64,000 bases of DNA from Emticicia oligotrophica DSM 17448 (GCF_000263195.1 NC_018748.1:992001-1056000); one strand, 5' to 3'. Shown: positions 18,371-28,008, counted from the first letter of the stretch. The notes: a model not told the origin generated them from the sequence alone. A program made the numbers and translations.

Positions 18371-18531
18371 GGAAGCTGAGAGAAGCCAAAAACAGTAACT
18401 GAGCGAAATCGAAAACGGTAGCTGAGCGAAGTCGAAAACGGTAGCTGAGCGAAGTCGAAAACGGTAGCTGAGCGAAGTCGAAAACGGTAGCTGAGCGAAG
18501 TCGAAAACGGTAGCTGAGCGAAGTCGAAGCT
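18371..18531. repeat. 23-bp tandem repeat array, about seven copies
   Basis: CTGAGCGAA starts at 18399, 18422, 18445, 18468, 18491 and 18514, exactly 23 bp apart. A degenerate copy (CTGAGAGAA) lies at 18376. The unit can be written GGTAGCTGAGCGAAGT plus CGAAAAC. The middle copies are identical and the first two diverge. The array lies in the 248-nt gap between the SDR and ROK genes, ending about 10 nt after the SDR stop. CTGAGCGAAGTCGAAG-type words are, as I recall, widely scattered in Bacteroidota genomes. A frame crossing the array is spurious. Confidence 0.95.
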
Positions 18532-18540
18532 AAGCCCATT

Positions 18541-19320
18541 TCAATACTGTCCTTCCGAAACTTCCCATCCTCCATCAACATAAAGGGTTTGGCCAGTTGC
18601 AAATTTAGAAGCATCCGACATAAAGAATACAGCAGCTCCATCAAGGTCTTCTGGTCGGCCATTTCTGCCCCCATCTAATGGCTGTTTACTTTTGACGAAG
18701 CTCATTATTTTCTCATCTTTGCTGGCTCGTTCTGACATCGGTGTTTCGACCAAGGCGGGAGCTAAAAGATTGATTCGAATATTTTGAGCAGCATAGTACG
18801 CAGCTAACGACTTGGTAAATCCTGTGACAGCCGATTTAGCCGCAGCATAGGCATGGGTAACAAAGTATTTGGGTGAAGGTGAAAAGCCCAAAACTGAACC
18901 CATATTTAAGATGCTTCCACCCTTTCCCAACTCCAAAAATTTTTGCACAGCCGCTTGATTCGACAACATCAAACTTGTCAGATTCAGGTCAAAAGTTTGA
19001 CGCCACCCTTCAAGCGTTAATTCATGAAGAGGGCCATCTCCATATTTTCTACCACTGCCACCAGCTACGTGATAAAGTCCATCGAAACTCCCGAACTCAT
19101 TTATACATAAATCAATGGCATTTTTGGCCGTATTTTCCTTGGTTGCATCGGCGGTTAAGGTACGAGCCCTCTCACCTAAAAGTACTTCAGCCGCAAGACA
19201 ACTTTCGGGGTTTCTTCCTACAACAATTACTTTGGCACCTTCACGTACAAAAGCCTTTGCAGCTGATAATCCCAAGCCCGTTGTTCCACCAATTATTACG
19301 ATAGATTTGCCCTTCAGCAT
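18541..19320 (-). CDS. Short-chain dehydrogenase/reductase (SDR)
   Basis: 259 residues from the ATG at 19320; a TTG two codons earlier is less likely. The cofactor motif is IIGGTTGLGLSAAKAF (TGxxxGxG). An Asn-Ser-Tyr-Lys style active site is seen in LNMGSVLGFS (serine) and YAAAKSAVTG (YxxxK). The C-terminal GQTLYVDGGWEVSEGQY is typical of classical SDRs. It would oxidise or reduce a hydroxyl or keto group with NAD(P) in the cytoplasm. It is the first gene of the minus-strand catabolic cluster, directly divergent from an AraC regulator, and is followed by the 23-bp repeat array before the ROK gene. Confidence 0.92.
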   Translation of the reverse strand: MLKGKSIVIIGGTTGLGLSAAKAFVREGAKVIVVGRNPESCLAAEVLLGERARTLTADATKENTAKNAIDLCINEFGSFDGLYHVAGGSGRKYGDGPLHELTLEGWRQTFDLNLTSLMLSNQAAVQKFLELGKGGSILNMGSVLGFSPSPKYFVTHAYAAAKSAVTGFTKSLAAYYAAQNIRINLLAPALVETPMSERASKDEKIMSFVKSKQPLDGGRNGRPEDLDGAAVFFMSDASKFATGQTLYVDGGWEVSEGQY

Positions 19321-19431
19321 TTGCAAATAAAGTATTTATTAATTTTTTTTAGTTATTAAAATACAAATTTTCAGTTGAATATTCATATATTCCACTCAAA
19401 AAGCAAAATTTTACGATACTATTTTGATTAT

Positions 19432-20304
19432 ATGTTAAAAAAGCCACTTTTACAGAAACTTCCCCTTACACTTGGTTCATCTTTTCTAATTGACAGATTT
19501 GAAAGTCCGTACTTCGAAACACCTTGGCATTATCATGAAGAAATTGAGATTGTGCTTTGTGATGGAGGTTTCGGTAAAAAATTTGTAGGCAATCACGTAT
19601 CTGATTACGTAGAAGGCGATTTGGCAATTTTAGGCAAAAATTTACCTCATTGGTATCGGGCAGATGATGGCTTTTATACTCAAAAGCAAGTCACTAAACC
19701 CGCTTCAATTGTTATTCATTTTCTGGCTGATTGTTTTGGCGAATATTTCTTTGAAATTGAAGAAATGAGCGAAATAAAAAAATTACTCGAAATGGCTCAA
19801 TACGGCATTGAGTTTTGGGGCGAAACTAAAGCACTTGTAAGCAAGCAAATGAAAGCTTTATTAAAAGCCGATAAAATAGAACGAATGCTGGGTTTGATAA
19901 AGATTTTACAGTTGATGTCTCAAAGCAAAGAATATCGCCTATTGTCGGGAAGTGGCATGCTGGGTTTAAGCCAAAAAGATACTGACCGCATGAATACCAT
20001 TTTTGACTATGTACTTAAAAACTTCAAGAACGAAATCAATATTAGCGAAATAGCCAATAAAACTCGGTTTTCAGAAGCTGCTTTTTGTAGATACTTTAAA
20101 CAACGTACCCAAAAAACTTTTGTTGAGTTTGTCAACGAAATCAGAATTGAATATGCTTGTAAACTTTTACAGGAAAACGACCTCAATGTTTTAGAAATTT
20201 GCTACGAATCCGGCTTCAAAAACTTATCAAATTTCAACCGACAATTCAGGAAATACACGAATAAAAATCCAAAATCATATCGTGAATTGGTTATGCACAA
20301 GTAA
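19432..20304 (+). CDS. AraC-family transcriptional regulator with cupin sensor domain
   Basis: 290 residues from the ATG at 19432; an upstream TTG at 19375 is less likely. The N-terminal ~170 residues contain a cupin-like sugar-sensing domain (ETPWHYHEEIEIVLCDGGFG, then YVEGDLAILGKNLPHWY). The C-terminus has the two AraC helix-turn-helix motifs (EINISEIANKTRFSEAAFCR and LNVLEICYESGFKNLSNFNR). It is divergent from the SDR gene with 111 nt between the start codons, so it probably controls the 13.2-19.3 kb cluster in response to its substrate. The ligand is unknown. Confidence 0.92.
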   Translation: MLKKPLLQKLPLTLGSSFLIDRFESPYFETPWHYHEEIEIVLCDGGFGKKFVGNHVSDYVEGDLAILGKNLPHWYRADDGFYTQKQVTKPASIVIHFLADCFGEYFFEIEEMSEIKKLLEMAQYGIEFWGETKALVSKQMKALLKADKIERMLGLIKILQLMSQSKEYRLLSGSGMLGLSQKDTDRMNTIFDYVLKNFKNEINISEIANKTRFSEAAFCRYFKQRTQKTFVEFVNEIRIEYACKLLQENDLNVLEICYESGFKNLSNFNRQFRKYTNKNPKSYRELVMHK

Positions 20305-20360
20305 ATACTCACATTATTAAATTAAATTTAATAAGTATCTTCGCAATTAATTTATCCTTT

Positions 20361-21041
20361 ATGAAAGCCCTACTTTTAGAAGACGACCCAACATTATCAA
20401 AAGAAATACAAAGTTTTTTGTTATCAAAAGATATCGAATGTGATGTTGTTTTTGATGGGGAATTGTTTTTTCGGCAAGTTAAAAGACAAGATTACGGCAT
20501 CTATCTTTTAGATATAAACGTACCGAAAATTAATGGTTTTGATGTGTGTAAACAAGTACGTGAGACCAATAAACTCACGCCTATCATTATGCTTACTGCT
20601 TATGGTGATATTCAAGATAAAACAGATGCCTTTGGTTTTGGGGCTGACGATTATTTGGTCAAACCTTTTCATTTTGAAGAACTTTTTTTAAGAATTACTT
20701 CATTACTACGCCGCAGCAATAAGCCACAAGGAACGGATAAAATTATAATCATCGACGACCTACAAATAAACACGAGCGAAATGCTGGTTCGTAGAAAAGA
20801 TGAGTTAATTGACCTCACACCCAAAGAATATCAATTGCTTTTACTTTTGGCTAAAGCCAAAGGACGAACACTCTCGAAACAAAGCATTGCCGAACAAATC
20901 TGGGATGTACACTTTGATTCAAATATGAATACAATTGAGGTTTATATCAATTTTCTTCGCAAAAAAATCGACCGAAATCACGCAACAAAACTCATTCATA
21001 CTCGTCCAGGATTTGGTTATTACCTAAAAATCGAAGACTAA
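20361..21041 (+). CDS. OmpR/PhoB-family response regulator
   Basis: 226 residues. The receiver domain has the acidic pair in LLLEDDPTL, the phosphorylation site Asp51 (YLLDINVPKINGFD), a threonine/alanine switch in IIMLTAYGD and the conserved lysine in DDYLVKPFHF. A winged-helix output domain follows (TPKEYQLLLLLAKAKGRTLS ... NTIEVYINFLRKKID). The stop codon is immediately followed by the histidine kinase ATG. It probably activates the adjacent metal-efflux genes, the standard CzcRS/CusRS arrangement; this is a context inference. Confidence 0.95.
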   Translation: MKALLLEDDPTLSKEIQSFLLSKDIECDVVFDGELFFRQVKRQDYGIYLLDINVPKINGFDVCKQVRETNKLTPIIMLTAYGDIQDKTDAFGFGADDYLVKPFHFEELFLRITSLLRRSNKPQGTDKIIIIDDLQINTSEMLVRRKDELIDLTPKEYQLLLLLAKAKGRTLSKQSIAEQIWDVHFDSNMNTIEVYINFLRKKIDRNHATKLIHTRPGFGYYLKIED

Positions 21042-22409
21042 ATGACCCTCAAAAGACGCATTGCTATTAATATTGCCGTGGCCTTTTCGATTTTATTCGG
21101 CTTGGCGGCTTTTATTATTTTCTATTCATTTTCTTCGTTTAGAAGAGAAGAATTCAGGCAACGGCTGGAAGAGAAAGCCTTGACAACCGCTAAACTCTTG
21201 GTAGAGGTAAAAGAGATTGATAATCAAATACTTAAACTCGTTGACCAAAATACAATCAATAAACTCTACAACGAGAAAACATTGGTTTTTGACCAAAACT
21301 TCAAGTTACTTTATAGCAGTATTGATGACGCAACAATTAGCTGGAATGTAGAAGACCTTAAACACCTTAAACGTGAGAAATCATTCTTTCGCTCGGAAGG
21401 AGAAAAAGATGTTTTGGGTATTTATTATGATTTTGAAAAGGCAGACTACTACATTTTACTTTCAGCCGAAGATAAATATGGCATTAACAAGCTCGATTTT
21501 TTGCTTTTTACGTTGGTTGTTACCTTTTTAGCAGGAACAATTTTAGTTTGGTTTTCAACCTATTTTTTCATTGAAAGATTACTTAAACCATTGGATAATT
21601 TCCAAAAACAAATTACCAATATTTCAGTCAATCAATTAGATATTCAGTTGGAAGAAACCAAACACAACGATGAAATTAATCTTCTAACTAAAGCATTTAA
21701 TATCATGTTGGCACGTATTGAAAAAGCCTTTCAAAACCAACGTGAATTTACTTCGAATGCTTCGCACGAAATTCGAACCCCATTGGCACGTATCACTTTT
21801 AAGGTACAAAATTTGCTACAAAACCCAGAGCATTCACCTGAGACAATTACTTCACTTAAAAGCATCAACGATAATGTGCATCAGCTTTCTGATTTGGTCA
21901 ATTCTTTGCTTTTACTTTCAAAATTCAACAAAGAAGATGCACAAAAACGCTTCGAAAAAATACGCATTGATGAGGTAATTTTTTCGGCTAATGAGCAAAT
22001 AAAGAAGTCTAATCCCCAGTTTTTTCTCAACTTCGAAATCATTGACCATGAATCTCTCGAACTTTCCATGGAGGTCTATGGTGTACGTTCATTGCTCGAA
22101 ATTGTTTTTATCAATTTACTCAAAAACGCTTGTCTTTATTCAACAACGCCACAAGCCCAAATTACAATCGAACAAACTGCCCTACATCAATTACAAATCA
22201 AGATAAGTAACCAAGGAGATACCCTTAGTACAACCGAACAAGAAAAGTTATTTCAACCATTCATGCGTGGTCAGAATGCTAATAAAGCTAATGGCTCGGG
22301 TTTAGGGCTAAGACTTTCCAAACGCATTCTCGATTACCATTCGGCGAGCATTGAGTATAGCATCGAAGAACCAAACACCAATATATTTACGATTATTTTC
22401 TCCAATTAA
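21042..22409 (+). CDS. Membrane sensor histidine kinase (CusS/CzcS-like)
   Basis: 455 residues. Two transmembrane helices (about 9-31 and 150-175) flank a short periplasmic sensor region. A HAMP-like linker (LLKPLDNFQKQITNISVNQL) leads to the dimerisation helix with phospho-acceptor His242 (NASHEIRTPLARI). The ATPase domain has an N-box (FINLLKNACLYS), F-box (LFQPFMRG) and G2 (NGSGLGLRLSKRIL). There is no spacer from the response regulator, so the two are translationally coupled. It lies at the head of the RND-pump operon, so sensing of a periplasmic metal ion is the likely job. Confidence 0.93.
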   Translation: MTLKRRIAINIAVAFSILFGLAAFIIFYSFSSFRREEFRQRLEEKALTTAKLLVEVKEIDNQILKLVDQNTINKLYNEKTLVFDQNFKLLYSSIDDATISWNVEDLKHLKREKSFFRSEGEKDVLGIYYDFEKADYYILLSAEDKYGINKLDFLLFTLVVTFLAGTILVWFSTYFFIERLLKPLDNFQKQITNISVNQLDIQLEETKHNDEINLLTKAFNIMLARIEKAFQNQREFTSNASHEIRTPLARITFKVQNLLQNPEHSPETITSLKSINDNVHQLSDLVNSLLLLSKFNKEDAQKRFEKIRIDEVIFSANEQIKKSNPQFFLNFEIIDHESLELSMEVYGVRSLLEIVFINLLKNACLYSTTPQAQITIEQTALHQLQIKISNQGDTLSTTEQEKLFQPFMRGQNANKANGSGLGLRLSKRILDYHSASIEYSIEEPNTNIFTIIFSN

Positions 22410-22487
22410 GTTTTTTTTAATCTAATCTTAAAGGTGTTTTTAATTTGCAAGTCTGAGTTTTGCACTCCAAAAAATTCAGAACGTGTA

Positions 22488-23741
22488 ATGTTGAAGAAAC
22501 TAACCTTTTTCCTTTTACTATTTGCCAATACTCAAGCGGTATTTTCACAACAAAACCTCAGTCTCAAACAATGCGAGGAAGCATTCGTTAAAAAAAACTT
22601 ACTACTGTTGGCCGAGCAATACAATATTGACATGGCCAAAGCAAGTGTCATTCAAGCCAAAATTTGGGAATTACCAGTCGCTTCAGGCGAGTTTAACGCC
22701 ATAAACCCGCAAAATAAACGCGTGCTTGATATTGGAGCCAAAGGGCAAAAAGCAGTCGCAGTTCAACAGCTTATTTATTTAGGAAAGAAAAAACAAAGCG
22801 AAGTTGAATTTGCTAAATCTACCATTGGTATTGCTGAATTTCAGTTTGAGCAGCTCCTACGAAATCTTCGCTATGAGGTGCACCAAAGCTTTTATAGCAT
22901 CTATTTCAACCAACAAAAAATCAATAATATCACTCGCCAAATTTCTAACATTGATACGCTTGCCAAAGGTTATGCTCTTCAAGCACAACGAGGCAATTGG
23001 CCATTGCGTGATGTTGTCCGTTTACAATCATTATCATTCAATTTGAAGAATGATTTATTGGCTGCCCAAAAAGAAATCAACGAGGAGCAGATGACGCTTA
23101 AAATACTTACTAATTATCAAGAAAATATCAATCCAGTTGTTGATGATGAGTCTCTTAGCCCCTATTTCAATGCATCAACACTGCCTCTTTCTGAGTCATT
23201 ACTCAATACAGCTTTGGAGAAAAACCCTGATTATTTGAGTTTCTTGAAAATCATTGAAAGTAATGAATTGATGATAAAATGGCAGAAATCACTTGCTAAA
23301 CCAGACCTTACAGTTGGGGCATCTTATGACCAACGCGGTGGGGCTTTTGGAAATCAAGTAAACTTTACCTTTGGCATTCCGATTAACTTATGGAATCGAA
23401 ACAAAGGAAACATAAAAATTGCCGAAGCTGAACTTGAAAAATCGAAAAAACTACAAGAACAAAAAATAAATGAAATCCGTAGTCAACTGAGCAACGCTAC
23501 CCAAACTTGGCAACAACACCGCCTTCAATACGCTCAGATCACGGCCTCTAATTCTGAAAACCTTGAAGCGGTTTACAAAGGTGTACTTCAAAATTTCCAG
23601 AAACAAAATATATCCTTACTCGAATTCACCGATTTCATGGAAAGCTACAATGAGAGTATTTCGCTACTTATCGAGCTTCGCAAACAAGTTATTTTATCGG
23701 GTGAAACCATCAGCCACATCGTTAACGTAAAATTATTTTAA
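22488..23741 (+). CDS. TolC-family outer membrane factor of a metal RND pump (CzcC-like)
   Basis: 417 residues from the ATG at 22488; an upstream GTG at 22434 adds an unlikely extension. Signal peptide MLKKLTFFLLLFANTQAVFS precedes two similar alpha-helical halves with long coiled-coil stretches (for example NIKIAEAELEKSKKLQEQKI) and the strand segment VGASYDQRGGAFGNQVNFTF. This matches outer membrane factors such as CzcC and CusC, which form the exit duct through the outer membrane. It is the first of three pump genes, and the adaptor gene starts 3 nt after its stop. Confidence 0.9.
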   Translation: MLKKLTFFLLLFANTQAVFSQQNLSLKQCEEAFVKKNLLLLAEQYNIDMAKASVIQAKIWELPVASGEFNAINPQNKRVLDIGAKGQKAVAVQQLIYLGKKKQSEVEFAKSTIGIAEFQFEQLLRNLRYEVHQSFYSIYFNQQKINNITRQISNIDTLAKGYALQAQRGNWPLRDVVRLQSLSFNLKNDLLAAQKEINEEQMTLKILTNYQENINPVVDDESLSPYFNASTLPLSESLLNTALEKNPDYLSFLKIIESNELMIKWQKSLAKPDLTVGASYDQRGGAFGNQVNFTFGIPINLWNRNKGNIKIAEAELEKSKKLQEQKINEIRSQLSNATQTWQQHRLQYAQITASNSENLEAVYKGVLQNFQKQNISLLEFTDFMESYNESISLLIELRKQVILSGETISHIVNVKLF

Positions 23742-23744
23742 GAA

Positions 23745-24824
23745 ATGAAAAATATACTCCTACTAATTATAATCACTGGCAGTTTATTAGCGTGCAATAA
23801 GCCAGAAAAAAAACAAGAAACCCAAACTACTTTTGTTTTGAGTCCAAAAATGCTTCAAACAACTAAAACAGAGGTTGTTTCGATGCAAAATCTACGTAAT
23901 GAACTGAATTTCTACGGAAAAATTACAGCCGATAACAACAAGATGATTGAAGTATATCCAGTTGTGGGTGGTAATGTGACTAAAGTATTCGTTGAACTAG
24001 GTGATTATGTAAAAAAAGGACAACTTTTGGCTACAATTCGTAGTACGGAAGTAGCCAGTTATGAGAAAGAATTAGACGATGCACGTAACGACCTATTAGT
24101 GGCAAAAAACAACTTGAAAGTTGCCCAAGAACTCTTTGAAGGCAAACTTACTGCAGAGCGTGAAGTAATTGAGGCAAAAAGTCAGCTCGAAAAAGCTAAA
24201 TCACAATTGCACCGAATTGAGGAAACCTACCATATTTATAACATCAAACAAGGAGCCGTTTATGAAGTCCGCTCACCTTTGAGTGGCTTTGTTATTCAAA
24301 AAAATATCAACCAAGATATGCTCCTTCGAAACGACCGCACCGATAATATTTTCGACATTGCTGAAATTGATGATGTTTGGGCCATTGCCAATGTCAACGA
24401 AAGTGATATCAACCAAGTAAAATTAGGCATTGATGCGGCCGTAACTACGCTTAGTTACCCAGACAAAGTATTTAACGGAAAAGTTGATAAAATTTTCAAT
24501 ATCATCGACCCCGAAACTAAAGCGATGAAAGTACGCATCAAACTCAATAATGCTAACTACTTACTTAAGCCTGAGATGCGTGCCAATATCAAATTATCTT
24601 ATACCGAAAGCCAACAAATGCTAGCTGTACCATCGGAATCGGTGATTTTTGATAAAAGCAAAAACTTCGTAATGATTTTCAAAGACCGTAATAATATCGA
24701 AACTCGTCAGGTGGAAGTTTTCCGTCAGGTAGGCAATACCTCTTACATTTCTTCGGGCTTAAAAGCAGGCGAAAAAGTAATGACCGCCAATCAGCTATTA
24801 ATCTATGACGAGCTAAATGACTAA
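23745..24824 (+). CDS. RND periplasmic adaptor (CzcB/CusB-like membrane fusion protein)
   Basis: 359 residues, a lipoprotein with lipidated Cys17 (ITGSLLACNKPEKK). The lipoyl-like hairpin domain is split around a helical hairpin: VVGGNVTKVFVELGDYVKKG, then two coiled-coil helices (residues ~103-160), then VRSPLSGFVIQKNINQD. The barrel and proximal domains follow, with the family's VPSESVIF segment near the end. It links the inner-membrane pump to the TolC partner. I see no extra Met/His-rich N-terminal extension that would point to copper or silver. It lies within the pump operon, 76 nt before the RND gene. Confidence 0.92.
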   Translation: MKNILLLIIITGSLLACNKPEKKQETQTTFVLSPKMLQTTKTEVVSMQNLRNELNFYGKITADNNKMIEVYPVVGGNVTKVFVELGDYVKKGQLLATIRSTEVASYEKELDDARNDLLVAKNNLKVAQELFEGKLTAEREVIEAKSQLEKAKSQLHRIEETYHIYNIKQGAVYEVRSPLSGFVIQKNINQDMLLRNDRTDNIFDIAEIDDVWAIANVNESDINQVKLGIDAAVTTLSYPDKVFNGKVDKIFNIIDPETKAMKVRIKLNNANYLLKPEMRANIKLSYTESQQMLAVPSESVIFDKSKNFVMIFKDRNNIETRQVEVFRQVGNTSYISSGLKAGEKVMTANQLLIYDELND

Positions 24825-24900
24825 CACCTTAGTCTGCAATTGAAAATATAATTATTACGCTCCTCAAAAGAGTAGTTCAAATAAATTAGGCCTAAAGCTT

Positions 24901-27900
24901 ATGAACAAATTCATTAAAAATATTATTGCATTTTCGCTCAAAAACAAACCTTTTACCTTCTTTTGGGTAGGAATTTTGGTTATTTCGGGCTTTATTTCTT
25001 TCAAGAATATGCCCATCGAGGCATTTCCTGATGTAACCAATACACAAATCATCATCGTTACGGAATGGAACGGCCGTAGTGCCGAGGAAATCGAACGTTT
25101 TGTAACAACGCCCATCGAAATTTCGATGAATTCGGTGCAGAAAAAAACTAGCGTACGTAGTATCACGATGTTTGGTTTATCAGTCATCAAAATCATTTTT
25201 GAAGATGATGTTGAAGATTTTTTTGCTCGCCAACAAGTAAATAACTTACTCCGTAGCGTGTCACTTCCTGAGGGTGTAGAGCCCGATGTTCAGCCCCCTT
25301 ATGGACCAACGGGTGAAATTTTCAGATATACCTTAAAAAGTAAATCACGTGATTCTCGCGACCTACTCACCATTCAAAACTGGGTCATTGACCGTCAACT
25401 TCGCTCCGTACCTGGAGTAGCTGATTTAGTGGCTTTTGGAGGACAGGAAAAAACTTATGAAATTAGTGTTGACCCTAATCGACTATCGAAATATGATATT
25501 ACACCTCTTCAAGTTTATGAAGCGGTAAATAAAAGTAACTTAAACGTGGGTGGTGATATCATTGAAAAAAACAAACAAGCGTATGTTGTTCGTGGAATTG
25601 GTCTATTGAGCTCGATACAAGACATTGAAAATATTATTGTAGATGATGCGGGTGGAAATCCGATTTTAGTCAAAAACTTAGCTGATGTCCACGAAGCAGC
25701 GATGCCACGAGTGGGTCAAGTAGGATTGAATGATAATGATGATGTAGTGGAAGGAATTGTGGTAATGCGTAAGGGCGAAAACCCTAAAGAAGTACTCGAA
25801 AGAGTTAAAGCGAAAATAGCAGACCTCAACGAACGAATTTTGCCATCGGATGTAAAAATGGAGACATTTTATGACCGAGATAACCTCATGAACTACACCA
25901 CAACGACGGTTATGCACAACATGTTTGAGGGTATTTTGTTTGTGACGGTCATCGTATTTCTATTTATGGCCGATTGGCGTACGACTATCACGGTTTCTAT
26001 CATTATTCCGCTTTCATTGCTTTTTGCTTTCCTGTGCCTTAAACTTAAAGGTATGAGTGCCAATTTACTTTCTCTCGGAGCAGTTGACTTTGGAATTATC
26101 ATTGATGGAGCGGTGGTAATGGTTGAAGGTATTTTTGTAACGCTCGACCACATGGCCCACAAAAAAGGCATGGAGGCCTACAATAAATTTGCTATTGGAA
26201 GTACCATCAAAAAAACAGGAACGGAGTTAGGAAAGGCCATTTTCTTCTCGAAACTAATCATTATTACAGCCTTAATGCCCATTTTTGCTTTCCAAAAAGT
26301 AGAAGGTAAAATGTTCTCTCCGTTGGCTTATACTTTAGGTTTTGCTTTATTGGGTGCTTTGTTGTTTACGCTTACTTTAGTACCTGTACTTTCACATATT
26401 TTCTTGAATAAAAACGTAAGAGAAAAGAACAATCCATTTGTAAATTTCTGGAATAAACTTGTAGAAAGAGGCTTTGCTTGGACCTTCGCCAACAAACGTC
26501 TTTCGCTTATAGTTTCAATCGCTTTTATGCTTATAACTTTCTTTTCAGCGAAGTTTTTAGGCACAGAATTCCTTCCCCAACTCAATGAAGGAGCACTTTG
26601 GGTAGAAGCTAAATTTCCGATGAGTCAGAGTTTGCAAGAAACTGTTCAAAAAACAGCCATTCTCCGCAATGAACTTCGCCAATTTCCTGAAGTAAATGGT
26701 GTTTTATCGCAAGTAGGTAGAAGCAACGATGGTACAGACCCAAGTGGTTTTTACTATGTACAAATGCAGGTAAACCTCAAACACAAAGACGAATGGAAAC
26801 GTAAAATCACCATGGATGATTTGGTTCGCCAGATGGATGATTCACTTTCAAAATACCAAGGTATAGGCTATAATTATTCTCAACCTATCATTGATAATGT
26901 GGCTGAGAGTGTTGCAGGTATCAACGCCTCAAATGCCGTGAAAATTTTTGGCGATGACCTCAATGAACTTGATAAAATTGCCAACCAAGTAATCAAACAA
27001 ATCGAAAAAGTAGAGGGTATCAAAGATGTGGGTATTCTTCGAAATGTGGGTCAGCCTGAAATTAGTGTGATTCTCGACCGTGAGCGAATGGCCGCCTATG
27101 GAGTAACTTTAGCCGATGCCCAAGCCGTACTCGAAATGGCTTTCGGTGGGAAAACTGCTACCCAAAAGTTTGAAGGTGAAAAGAAATTCGATGTACGTGT
27201 TCGCTATTTAAAGAATTATCGCAAAGATGAAGAAGATATGAAAAACTTAAAAGTGCCAACGATTCAAGGAGTAAAGATTCCACTCAAAGAAATTGCCACT
27301 GTTAAGAAAATTACAGGTCCAGCCTTTATTTACCGTGATAATAATAAGCGTTTTATTGGGGTAAAATTCTCAGTTCGTGACCGTGATTTAGGTAGTACAA
27401 TTGCCGATGCCCAACAAAATGTCAATAAAAGCATTAAACTACCTACTGGTTACTCCATTGGTTGGACTGGCGAATTTGAAAACCAAGTACGTGCCACCAA
27501 ACGTTTAGGCGAAATGGTACCAATCAGTTTAGTTGGAATCTTCGTGCTATTATTTATCATGTTTGGCAATGTAAAAGACTCGCTTTTAGTATTGGCCAAT
27601 GTGCCATTTGCCATCATCGGCGGTATTATTGCATTACACGTAACTGGCATCAATTTTGGTATTTCGGGCGGTGTAGGTTTTATTGCATTATTTGGTATTT
27701 GTATCCAAAATGGGGTTATTTTAATTTCTGAATTTCATAAAAACTTAAAAGCAAGAATGACACTCGATGATGCTATTTTAGAGGCAGTGAAAGTCAGAAC
27801 ACGACCAGTTGTCATGACTGCCCTCATGGCCTCAATTGGTCTTTTACCAGCAGCCATTAGTACGGGAATTGGCTCAGAATCACAGAAACCATTAGCCATT

Positions 27901-28002
27901 GTTATCATCGGTGGGCTAGTTACTGCAACCATTCTTACGTTACTTGTTTTCCCGATTATTTTCTGGGTTTTCAACCGAGTCAAACACGGAACTATCAAAT
28001 AA
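24901..28002 (+). CDS. Heavy-metal efflux RND transporter (CzcA/CusA family)
   Basis: 1033 residues, the usual length. Twelve transmembrane helices are arranged as one, then five, then one, then five, around two large periplasmic loops. The TM4 proton-relay triad of the heavy-metal branch is present: Asp396, Asp402 and Glu409 in DFGIIIDGAVVMVE, with the same spacing as CzcA. The gene is the third of the CzcCBA-like unit and is followed by a weak hairpin. It exports divalent or monovalent metal ions from the periplasm or cytoplasm by proton antiport. Which metal (Zn/Co/Cd or Cu/Ag) is not fixed by what I can see. Confidence 0.93.
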   Translation: MNKFIKNIIAFSLKNKPFTFFWVGILVISGFISFKNMPIEAFPDVTNTQIIIVTEWNGRSAEEIERFVTTPIEISMNSVQKKTSVRSITMFGLSVIKIIFEDDVEDFFARQQVNNLLRSVSLPEGVEPDVQPPYGPTGEIFRYTLKSKSRDSRDLLTIQNWVIDRQLRSVPGVADLVAFGGQEKTYEISVDPNRLSKYDITPLQVYEAVNKSNLNVGGDIIEKNKQAYVVRGIGLLSSIQDIENIIVDDAGGNPILVKNLADVHEAAMPRVGQVGLNDNDDVVEGIVVMRKGENPKEVLERVKAKIADLNERILPSDVKMETFYDRDNLMNYTTTTVMHNMFEGILFVTVIVFLFMADWRTTITVSIIIPLSLLFAFLCLKLKGMSANLLSLGAVDFGIIIDGAVVMVEGIFVTLDHMAHKKGMEAYNKFAIGSTIKKTGTELGKAIFFSKLIIITALMPIFAFQKVEGKMFSPLAYTLGFALLGALLFTLTLVPVLSHIFLNKNVREKNNPFVNFWNKLVERGFAWTFANKRLSLIVSIAFMLITFFSAKFLGTEFLPQLNEGALWVEAKFPMSQSLQETVQKTAILRNELRQFPEVNGVLSQVGRSNDGTDPSGFYYVQMQVNLKHKDEWKRKITMDDLVRQMDDSLSKYQGIGYNYSQPIIDNVAESVAGINASNAVKIFGDDLNELDKIANQVIKQIEKVEGIKDVGILRNVGQPEISVILDRERMAAYGVTLADAQAVLEMAFGGKTATQKFEGEKKFDVRVRYLKNYRKDEEDMKNLKVPTIQGVKIPLKEIATVKKITGPAFIYRDNNKRFIGVKFSVRDRDLGSTIADAQQNVNKSIKLPTGYSIGWTGEFENQVRATKRLGEMVPISLVGIFVLLFIMFGNVKDSLLVLANVPFAIIGGIIALHVTGINFGISGGVGFIALFGICIQNGVILISEFHKNLKARMTLDDAILEAVKVRTRPVVMTALMASIGLLPAAISTGIGSESQKPLAIVIIGGLVTATILTLLVFPIIFWVFNRVKHGTIK

Positions 28003-28008
28003 ATTCTA

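Noticed and set aside
18371-18531. CRISPR-like reading of the 23-bp repeats
   Set aside because: Repeats are directly adjacent with no unique spacers between them, and there is no cas gene nearby. It is a simple tandem array.
18348-18674. Minus-strand frame across the 23-bp tandem repeats
   Set aside because: It runs over the repeat array and overlaps the SDR gene on the same strand in another frame. Its repetitive peptide comes from the array and is not a gene.
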